Assembly (NCBI GenBank): GCA_964251675.1
Contig: CAXUKS010000013.1
Span: 1 to 64,000, forward strand
Length of the DNA stretch: 64,000 bases
Direction: 5' to 3'
From: JANXMY01 sp964251675
Lineage (GTDB): Bacteria; Armatimonadota; Armatimonadia; Armatimonadales; Capsulimonadaceae
The position numbers and the translations under genes were made by a program. Below are positions 57,681 to 64,000 of this stretch, piece by piece; position 1 is the stretch's first letter; the number at the start of each line of letters is the position of its first letter. The notes below the pieces were generated by a model. It was not told the origin of the DNA. It saw nothing but the letters and a program-made list of their open reading frames with translations, and searched no databases.

Positions 57681-59423
57681 TTAATTCGCCACCGACATGG
57701 CAAGGATTTTCACGAGCTTGTTGTCCGGCAGCGTCACGCTCTTCACCGTTTTGGCGGGGTTCAGCGCGAAGCCGTAGCCATAGACATAAAACGTTCGGGG
57801 GTCCTTGCTGCCGTCGGCGAGCAGGCGGAAGGGCATCCGCACGGCGCGGGTTTCGCCAGGGAAACTGCGCGGCTGAAACCAGTCGCTGAAGTTCTGCGAA
57901 AGCGTGTCTGTTGTGCCGTCGGTGTAAGTGACGGTCAGGGTCTGCGCTATCTGATTGCCGTCCACCGCCGTCGCCATCAGCCACAGCGAGGAGGCTGGGC
58001 CGGCGCTGACCGGAACCACCTGACCGGCGCAGGCCACTAAATCCGGCCCGCCTGCGGGGCCAAGCTGGAACTGCACGTCTTTGTAGGTTTTCGTGCCGCT
58101 CAGGAACGCCGCCGAGTAGGCGCTGCCCTCGCCGTCCACGCCGCCCGTGCCGGGCGCTTTGCCGTCGGCATAAATCCCTGTGCTATTGAACGCCGAGGCC
58201 AAAGAAACCGGCTTGCTGCTGCCTGCCGTCACTGCCGGGAGCGTTCGGGGCTGGTCCGCCGCCGCCACCGGGGGCAGCAAAACCCCCTTCGGGTCGGCGA
58301 CATAGGCGGCGACAAACTCGGACCACAGCGTATCCACGTCTTTGCCGCAGTAGGTCTTGAACATGGAAATATCGAACTTGGCGTAGCGGGTGGCTTTGTT
58401 CAGCTTGGTGACCAGGCCGCTGTCATAGTGCAGCTCGCAGTAGGCCAGAAATGCCGCCGTAGTGCGGTAGGCGTCATGGTAGGTGGACTTCTGCGGGTCG
58501 ATCCGGTAGGTGAAGTTCTGTGGCTCAAACTTTATCCAGCGGACGTAGTCGGCGGTTCCTTCGATGAGCCACACGGGATTATAGGCCGACATTGCCTGAA
58601 TGACATGGGCTGTTTCATGTACAGCCAGCCCGGTATCGTCGGCATGAGCGCGTGCCCAGGCTGTGTTGATCGTCATCTCGCCCCCGCCGGTCGCCGCCAC
58701 GGCGGTCACATTCGGCCCGGTTTTATAGATGACATTGACCATGTTTGGTGGGATAAACCCTTCCGTGTAGAGCAGGGCGTTGGTATCCGGCCAGAAATCT
58801 TCCATTTCCTGTTCGGCCTTTTTAGCCCACGCCGCAAGGTCCGGGGCGGCAGAGATGTCGTAAAACCCGCGCCCCGGCCCTTCGGCCACATGCGTCACGG
58901 TCTCCGGCGAAGTCAGCGTAATCTCACGCAGCACAAGCGAGGAAGATGAGCGGTTCGGGTTCATCCGAACTTTCACAAACGCCACGGGGGCGCCTTTCAG
59001 ACTGGCATCGGCCACACCGGCGGCATTGAACGACGCCGCTTTGGTGAAATGCACCCCGTCCACCGAGGTTTCTACAATCGCATTGGTCAGCAGGTCGTCG
59101 CCTTCAGGCGTGCCGCTGACGATGTGCAGCGACTGCACAGCAACAGCGCGGGAAAGCAGCATTAAAAAGTCGTCACTGTCCCCCATCCCATACACCGTCT
59201 GGAAATAGGTGCTGGCATTGCCGTCCATCGCCATTTGCAGGCGATGCGCGGCGGTGGAGGGCATCGTGGAATACAGCAGGGCTTCGACCGGGGCAGAGGC
59301 CGCTTTCGTGGGTGCGGCGGCTTTGGGGGCGGCTTGAATGGGGGCAAGCGAGGCGGCGGCCAGCAGACCGACCGCTGACAGGCAGGGCGCGAGACGAGCG
59401 CGGCGGGAGTGTGTTGGGTTCAT
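57681..59423 (-). CDS. secreted peptidase of the basic-secretory-protein type
   Basis: 580 residues. Signal peptide about 1-31 (LAPCLSAVGLLAAASLAPIQA), then a discoidin-like sugar-binding domain (about 45-165), the metallopeptidase domain with VHETAHVIQAM (HExxH) and the companion NPVWLIEGTADYVRW, and a C-terminal beta domain with YTDGTTDTLSQNFSDWF. The zinc ligands are intact. A leaderless start is possible: TACAAT 7 nt before the ATG. Confidence 0.85.
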   Translation of the reverse strand: MNPTHSRRARLAPCLSAVGLLAAASLAPIQAAPKAAAPTKAASAPVEALLYSTMPSTAAHRLQMAMDGNASTYFQTVYGMGDSDDFLMLLSRAVAVQSLHIVSGTPEGDDLLTNAIVETSVDGVHFTKAASFNAAGVADASLKGAPVAFVKVRMNPNRSSSSLVLREITLTSPETVTHVAEGPGRGFYDISAAPDLAAWAKKAEQEMEDFWPDTNALLYTEGFIPPNMVNVIYKTGPNVTAVAATGGGEMTINTAWARAHADDTGLAVHETAHVIQAMSAYNPVWLIEGTADYVRWIKFEPQNFTYRIDPQKSTYHDAYRTTAAFLAYCELHYDSGLVTKLNKATRYAKFDISMFKTYCGKDVDTLWSEFVAAYVADPKGVLLPPVAAADQPRTLPAVTAGSSKPVSLASAFNSTGIYADGKAPGTGGVDGEGSAYSAAFLSGTKTYKDVQFQLGPAGGPDLVACAGQVVPVSAGPASSLWLMATAVDGNQIAQTLTVTYTDGTTDTLSQNFSDWFQPRSFPGETRAVRMPFRLLADGSKDPRTFYVYGYGFALNPAKTVKSVTLPDNKLVKILAMSVAN

Positions 59424-59541
59424 GCTACACATTGTAACATACCTTGCTGCTGTAACAGGTAATCGCGCACGAAAAATTATATAAAATTATGCCGAAGGGT
59501 GCTCATGCGCTTACTGGTGGTTTTTGGGGTATCACGATACC

Positions 59542-60984
59542 ATGAATGCAAAACTCTTTGTCCTGGGCTGCCTGCTCCTGCTGACGACGGCAGCCGGGCA
59601 GGCACAAACACCGACCTCTTTTACCACGCCGCACGCCCCTGTCGCCGCCGGGCAAACCGTCGCGCCGGGATGGACAGACCTCTCTGGCGGCGTGTACTCC
59701 GTCAGCGATAAGACACTTTACGCTTACAGCACAGACACCAAAGGCTATCTCAAAGCTCTGGCCCTGCGCCCCGCATCTGAAACTGCCCGGACGCCCGATG
59801 TGCAGGCAACCATGGATGTCCCGAACGGTCTGCCCGGCCCCGGTATCGGCAATGGGCTGGTTCTGCGTTATCAGCCGGACGGCACGTTTTACCTGTTCCA
59901 GCTTGCCCAGGATACGCTGTTTGCCTACAAGATCAGCGGCGGGCAGACTGTGACTGCCCTGGGGTCTGTCCCCGTCCGCCCTGACTTCGGCCATGCCTAC
60001 TCGCTGACTGGCTCGGCGATCAATACCGGCCAGAGCGTGACGCTGACGGTCCGGGCGCAGGACACGCGCACCGGCAAACCCATCGGTACGCTCAGCGTGG
60101 TGGATACCTCCTCTCCCCTTTTATCGGCGGGACGGGTCGGTGTCGACTCGTGGGTCAGCGGCAATGCTTCCGGCGCGGCGCTGATGGCCTACTCACGCTT
60201 CACAGTTCGCAATCTGCCGCCGGGGCAGCGGCCCGGCACGGACGCCGCGCCCAAAATCGGCTTTATCGGCGACAGCATTACCGCTGGCTATAATCAGGTT
60301 GGTCAGACCATCACGCCCGGCGTCAGCGATGTCGCGGCGCTGACTCTGAAGAAGCTGGCCCAGACTAAAGCACTGACTCGTGCCAACGCCGGTGTGCCGT
60401 GGAGTTTATACGACCGGGGCAGCAGCGGCTCTTCCACGCGAGACTGGCTGCCGGACCGGGCGGACGGGCTGGAAGCGCGGGCCAAAACAGCCTTCGCGGC
60501 GGCGTTCGGGACGCCGAACCCGAAGACCAATCCCGTCTGGGTGCTGGTCATGCTGGGAACCAACGATGTCCGCAACGACAATTTATTCACGCCGGAAACG
60601 CACCAGCAGAACTTGCAGGCCATCACTGCCGACCTGGTGGCTTCAGGCTACAACGTGGTGCTGAACCAGGCCCCGTCATTCGATACGGCCACGGCCTTCA
60701 ATGGCGTCAAATGGGACGCCCGCTCTTTGACCTTGCTTCAATCCTATCAGCCGGGCGAACAGGCCATTGCCGCCTCGTTTGTCCGCACCGCGCCGGGCCG
60801 AGTGTTTCTGGGAGACACCACAGCCTTCACCTACTTCTCGGCGCGCCCCACGCTGTTTCAGGAGTACGGGGTTTACGGCGGCCTGCATCCCAATGGAACC
60901 GGAGGCACGGACGCGCTGGCAGCGCTTTGGGCGGAGGCATTTGTGCGGGTCTATTCGTCCTCGGTGAAGGTCAAGGTACAATAG
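59542..60984 (+). CDS. secreted SGNH/GDSL hydrolase
   Basis: 480 residues with a signal peptide (LFVLGCLLLLTTAAGQAQ). Residues about 40-215 form a beta-sandwich (LamG-like), and from about 235 the SGNH domain shows FIGDSITAGYN (Ser), GLHPNGTGGTD (catalytic His) and MLGTNDVRNDN (oxyanion Asn). Probably an esterase acting on polysaccharide or lipid substituents. The divergent gene and this one share a 118-nt intergenic region containing two direct TGTAACA repeats. Confidence 0.85.
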   Translation: MNAKLFVLGCLLLLTTAAGQAQTPTSFTTPHAPVAAGQTVAPGWTDLSGGVYSVSDKTLYAYSTDTKGYLKALALRPASETARTPDVQATMDVPNGLPGPGIGNGLVLRYQPDGTFYLFQLAQDTLFAYKISGGQTVTALGSVPVRPDFGHAYSLTGSAINTGQSVTLTVRAQDTRTGKPIGTLSVVDTSSPLLSAGRVGVDSWVSGNASGAALMAYSRFTVRNLPPGQRPGTDAAPKIGFIGDSITAGYNQVGQTITPGVSDVAALTLKKLAQTKALTRANAGVPWSLYDRGSSGSSTRDWLPDRADGLEARAKTAFAAAFGTPNPKTNPVWVLVMLGTNDVRNDNLFTPETHQQNLQAITADLVASGYNVVLNQAPSFDTATAFNGVKWDARSLTLLQSYQPGEQAIAASFVRTAPGRVFLGDTTAFTYFSARPTLFQEYGVYGGLHPNGTGGTDALAALWAEAFVRVYSSSVKVKVQ

Positions 60985-60988
60985 TCGT

Positions 60989-62239
60989 ATGCCAAACGCC
61001 ATACGCTTGATGCACTTCGGCGACGTTCACTTCGGCGTTGAAAACTACGGGCGCTTTGACCCGCAGACCGGCCTGCCGTCCCGGCTGGTTGACTTCCGCA
61101 ACGCCCTGTCCGAAGCGATCCAGACCGCGCTGGATGCCGATATTGAGCTGGCCGTCTTCGCGGGCGATGCTTACAAAACACGCGACCCGAACCAGACCCA
61201 TCAGCGCGAGTTTGCCCAGTGCCTTGCGAGGCTCACCCGCGCCGGCATCCCCGTCGTCATGCTGGCCGGAAACCATGACATCCCCAACACCAAAGGCCGC
61301 GCCAATTCTATTGAGATTTTTGGGGAGCTTTCGGGAGACAAGCTGCGCGTCTTTGACCAGCCCGGCTGTGCCGTCGTGGAAACCAAACGCGGCAGCCGTG
61401 TTCAAATCGTTGCCATGCCGTATCTGATTAAAAGTCTGGTGCTGTCGCGGGAGGAAAACAAAGACAAGGGGGTGCGCGAGACGACGCAGCTTATTGTAGA
61501 CCGCTATGTGTCCGGCATCAACGCGCTGGCGCTGGCGTGTGACCCGGACCTGCCGACCGTACTGATGGGGCATTTCTCTGTGGCAAATGCCAAGCTGAGC
61601 GCCAATCAGGTCGGGTATCTCACCAATGAACCCGAAGTGCCGCTCTCCGCGCTCACGCAAAGGCCGTTTGACTATGTTGCCCTCGGCCATATTCACCGCT
61701 ACCAGGACCTCAACAAAGGCCAGCAGCCACCCGTGGTCTACAGTGGCAGCATTGAGCGGATCGATTTCGGGGAGCGAAGTGAAGACAAAGGCTTTGCGCT
61801 CGTCGATCTGGCTCCGCAGAACACGCAGGTCAAACACGTCACCGTCAAAACCCGCCCCTTCGTGGAAATCAGCGTGGATGCCACGGAGGCCGGGGACGAC
61901 CCTACGCCCATCATTCTGGCTGCGATCAAAAAGCAGCCCCTGGACAACGCCATCGTCAAAGTGTCCTACAAAATCAACTCCGAGCAGCAGGCCGCCGTCC
62001 GCGAAGCCGAAATCCGCGCCGCCCTCAGCCCGGCGTTCCTGACGGTCTCCCTGCACAAAGAAATCGTCCGCGACACCGACGCCGTCCGCTCCAAGCTCTT
62101 GAACGAGTCCCTCGACCCCCTCGGCGCTCTGCGTATCTACTGCAAAACCCGTGACACCTTACGGGCGCGTGAGGAAGAAATGGTCACCCACGCCGACCCG
62201 CTCCTGCGTGAGTTAGAGGCCGAGGAGGCGCTTAAATAG
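60989..62239 (+). CDS. sbcD: SbcD/Mre11-type DNA exonuclease
   Basis: 416 residues. Calcineurin-like phosphoesterase motifs: MHFGDVHFG, FAGDAYKTR, LAGNHD, GHFSVANA and LGHIHRYQ, all with metal ligands. The C-terminal region is a capping domain. TACAAT at 60977-60982 is 6 nt before ATG, so a leaderless start is likely. SbcC is not in the window. Confidence 0.92.
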   Translation: MPNAIRLMHFGDVHFGVENYGRFDPQTGLPSRLVDFRNALSEAIQTALDADIELAVFAGDAYKTRDPNQTHQREFAQCLARLTRAGIPVVMLAGNHDIPNTKGRANSIEIFGELSGDKLRVFDQPGCAVVETKRGSRVQIVAMPYLIKSLVLSREENKDKGVRETTQLIVDRYVSGINALALACDPDLPTVLMGHFSVANAKLSANQVGYLTNEPEVPLSALTQRPFDYVALGHIHRYQDLNKGQQPPVVYSGSIERIDFGERSEDKGFALVDLAPQNTQVKHVTVKTRPFVEISVDATEAGDDPTPIILAAIKKQPLDNAIVKVSYKINSEQQAAVREAEIRAALSPAFLTVSLHKEIVRDTDAVRSKLLNESLDPLGALRIYCKTRDTLRAREEEMVTHADPLLRELEAEEALK

Positions 62240-62244
62240 TGGTG

Positions 62245-62306
62245 TCCCCGCCCCTAATAGTAGGGCAGAGGGTAGGGGTAGGGCTTGTCCTTACCCTCCG
62301 GTGGCT
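62245..62306. repeat. degenerate CCCC-type repeat
   Basis: Contains CCCCGCCCCTAATAGTAGGG and a GGGTAGGGCTTGTCCTTACCC-like core similar to the centre of the element at 21312-21440. Located between sbcD and the ankyrin gene. Confidence 0.45.
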
Positions 62307-62319
62307 ATGAGGTTTGAGC

Positions 62320-62847
62320 ATGAAAAATAGAAACGTAGGCTCTGCCGAGCGTCAGCAAATGCTGATTGATGCGGTTCTCCTCAGGCAATACGACACCGTG
62401 TTGGCCCTGCTTGAGGAAGGTGTCTTTGTTGATGCACGCGACCCTGAACAAGAAGAAACGACCTTGATGCTTGCGGCATCAGACAAAAAACCGGATATGA
62501 CTCGCCTGCTTCTGGAAAAGGGAGCAAGCGTAAATCTGCAAGACAATCGGGGGCATTCAGCTCTCACGCATGCTATCATTAGCGGGCGTATTCCCAATAT
62601 GCGTTTGCTCATTGAGAATGGAGCAGATATGAAAATGCGCGATAATGACGGAGAATCAGCGTTGCTCTACTCGGTAGCATTTGGGGATATTGAAGTAGTT
62701 AAGGCACTGCTTAACTATTTACCAGACCCTTTTGCCCACGGGGAAGGAGAAAAGGCTTTAGAGTCTGCATCAGGTTGCGGATACCTCGGCATTGTAGACC
62801 TTCTCCAAAAAAGTGGGGCCAAGTGGGACGAAGCGAAGTCAGCCTGA
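62320..62847 (+). CDS. ankyrin-repeat protein
   Basis: 175 residues, four ankyrin repeats: YDTVLALLEEGVFVDARDPE, TRLLLEKGASVNLQDNRGHS, NMRLLIENGADMKMRDNDGE, VVKALLNYLPDPFAHGEGEK. No signal peptide or extra domain. Such proteins mediate protein contacts; here no partner is evident. The neighbouring pentapeptide protein is also a repeat-built fold. Confidence 0.85.
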   Translation: MKNRNVGSAERQQMLIDAVLLRQYDTVLALLEEGVFVDARDPEQEETTLMLAASDKKPDMTRLLLEKGASVNLQDNRGHSALTHAIISGRIPNMRLLIENGADMKMRDNDGESALLYSVAFGDIEVVKALLNYLPDPFAHGEGEKALESASGCGYLGIVDLLQKSGAKWDEAKSA

Positions 62848-62864
62848 CCTTACCCTGTACATAT

Positions 62865-63473
62865 TCACCCCACTTTGACCCCATAGCACTGCGCCAGCAG
62901 GACCGTCTGCGCCATGTCCATGCGGACACCGTCCAGGTCCAGCCCTTTGAGGTCTATCTTCTCCAACGTTGCCCCGCGCAGGTCCGCGCCGTGCAGCTTC
63001 GCGCTGTCCAGATTGGCTTCCGTCAGGTCGCACTTGCGGAAGTCCGCTTTTGTCAAATCCGCGCCGTAGAAATCCGCGCCGACAAACTTGATGCCCCGCA
63101 AGTCCTGCCGGGCCAGCGATTGATGGCGCAGATTGACCCATGACCAGTCCCCGCCGCGCACGGTCAGCCCGCTCAGGTCGGCGTCCGTGAACGATGACCC
63201 GAACAGGCGGCAATCGTTGAAGCTGGCCGCAAACAGGCTGGCCCCGGTGAAGACGCAGCGCGTGAACGAGGTCTCGACGCACTCGGCGGCATTGAGACGG
63301 GCACTGACATCGCACTCTTCAAAGTGACTGGCCTCAATACGCGCCTCCGTCAGTGTCGCGCCCCGAAAGCGGCAGTTGGCAAAGCGGCAGCGTCGGAGCG
63401 TGATTTCGGAAAGATCGCGCTCCCCGAAATCAGCCCCCGCAAACTCCCGTTCTGTCCACGTTTCAGCCGCCAC
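62865..63473 (-). CDS. pentapeptide-repeat protein
   Basis: About 202 residues. A long run of A(D/N)LXX pentads (FAGADFGERDLSEI, LFAASFNDCRLFGSSFTDAD, LHGADLRGATLEKIDLKG) forms a right-handed quadrilateral beta-helix. Some relatives mimic DNA and shield gyrase from quinolones; many have other roles. GTG 63473 overlaps the leuD stop by one nucleotide and is preferred; ATG 63503 is an alternative. Confidence 0.82.
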   Translation of the reverse strand: MAAETWTEREFAGADFGERDLSEITLRRCRFANCRFRGATLTEARIEASHFEECDVSARLNAAECVETSFTRCVFTGASLFAASFNDCRLFGSSFTDADLSGLTVRGGDWSWVNLRHQSLARQDLRGIKFVGADFYGADLTKADFRKCDLTEANLDSAKLHGADLRGATLEKIDLKGLDLDGVRMDMAQTVLLAQCYGVKVG

Positions 63474-64000
63474 TATCCTGCCGCCGCCGTGCCGCGCTTC
63501 CATGCCGGGCGCTTTGTCTCATAGGCCGTGATGTCCGGCTCATGCTGCAGGGTCAGGCCGATGTCGTCCAGCCCGTTCAGCAGGCAGTAGCGCCGGAACG
63601 AGTCTACTTCAAACGATGCTGAGAACCCCTGCGCGTCCGAGACCGTCTGCGTCTCCAAATCCACCGTCATCGTGTAGCCCGGCGTTTTGGCCCGCTCCAA
63701 GAGCATCGTGATGGTATCTTCCGGCAGCGTCACGGGAAGCATCCCGTTCTTGAAGCAGTTGTTGTAAAAGATGTCGGCATACGACGGGGCCAAAATGGCC
63801 TTAAAGCCGTAATCCGCCAGCGCCCACGGGGCGTGTTCGCGGGATGAGCCGCAACCGAAGTTTTTGCCCGTGATCAAAATCTGCGCCCCCTGGTATTGAG
63901 GCTGGTTCAGCTCAAATTCTGCGTTTGGCGTCTTGCCGTCGGCTTCAAAGCGCCAGTCAAAGAACAAAAACTGCCCGAAACCCGTCCGCTCGATGCGCTT
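63473..64000 (-). CDS. leuD: 3-isopropylmalate dehydratase small subunit (5' part outside window)
   Basis: LeuD swivelling domain: RTGFGQFLFFDWR, LITGKNFGCGSSREHAPWAL, FADIFYNNCFKNGMLPV-like segment and the end LLNGLDDIGLTLQHE. It forms isopropylmalate isomerase with LeuC. The window cuts off the N-terminus; the gene runs off the right edge. 1-nt overlap with the pentapeptide-repeat gene. Confidence 0.94.
   Translation of the reverse strand, partial: KRIERTGFGQFLFFDWRFEADGKTPNAEFELNQPQYQGAQILITGKNFGCGSSREHAPWALADYGFKAILAPSYADIFYNNCFKNGMLPVTLPEDTITMLLERAKTPGYTMTVDLETQTVSDAQGFSASFEVDSFRRYCLLNGLDDIGLTLQHEPDITAYETKRPAWKRGTAAAG

Noticed and set aside
59424..59541. Two TGTAACA repeats as operator
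   Set aside because: Suggestive, but only two short copies and no regulator nearby; not strong enough to list as a feature.
60971..62056. Antisense frame over sbcD
   Set aside because: Shadow of the metallophosphoesterase gene; no motif.

Overview
The window looks like chromosome from a GC-rich diderm bacterium, most likely of the Armatimonadota. The pointers are Kdo/LPS genes (waaA, kdsB), an outer-membrane-like barrel, a GFTLIELL pseudopilin with the NLRQIGLA / YAEDYDELYPAG signature typical of that phylum, menaquinone genes, hslVU and mcsAB-clpC together, and many small exported proteins of unknown role. The phylum call is inference; no 16S gene is present.

Region 1 (about 1-12.3 kb) is accessory DNA bracketed by tRNA genes: two serine tRNAs on the left and tRNA-Lys(CUU) on the right. 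It holds a translationally coupled bacterial Thg1-like polymerase and R2K/DUF4343-type ATP-grasp pair, an aldo/keto reductase, a cluster of zinc-ribbon proteins (one fused to a right-handed beta-helix), a plasmid-type replication initiator, an XRE-type regulator and the wreck of a UvrD/RecB-type helicase-nuclease. A very short promoter-to-terminator RNA unit sits at 3452-3538. This looks like an eroded integrated element.

Region 2 (12.3-31.7 kb, mostly minus strand) is housekeeping. A seven-gene chain joined by 1-4 nt overlaps runs moaD-moaE-rimI-clpS-class III aminotransferase-rtcA-S46 peptidase, the last with a frameshifted C-terminus. Then come hslV, an exported protein whose signal peptide is split by a palindromic repeat, and hslU; then menG and a polyprenyl synthase, two tandem paralogues with a GspG-like tail, queE, a group 2 sigma factor and a BtuD-like ATPase.

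Region 3 (31.2-37.1 kb) has a qorR-qorB divergent pair split by an IS605/IS1341-type element with an intact TnpB, then barrel and exported proteins, a SRAP (HMCES/YedK) protein and a second promoter-to-terminator RNA unit (36659-36806).

Region 4 (37.1-47.6 kb) has ilvE, two small coiled-coil genes, a minimal mcsA, mcsB and clpC; a hicB antitoxin with a wrecked hicA; tRNA-Ser(UGA); a highly structured approximately 330-nt RNA that I read as a stand-alone IscB-type omega RNA (HEARO) without its nuclease; a sugar-phosphate isomerase overlapping a pseudopilin; and PPK2.

Region 5 (47.6-64 kb) has the lipid A/Kdo genes waaA and kdsB, an acyl-CoA dehydrogenase, c-di-GMP/signalling proteins (GAF-PAS with an HD-GYP stub, then an intact HD-GYP), secreted hydrolases, sbcD, ankyrin and pentapeptide-repeat proteins and the start of leuD.

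Two genome-wide habits show in the window: dispersed palindromic repeats (GACCTACC family, CCCCC/GGGGG hairpins, AAGCCACGCATT family) in intergenic space and once inside a gene; and many start codons 5-7 nt after a TANNNT -10 box, suggesting frequent leaderless mRNAs.
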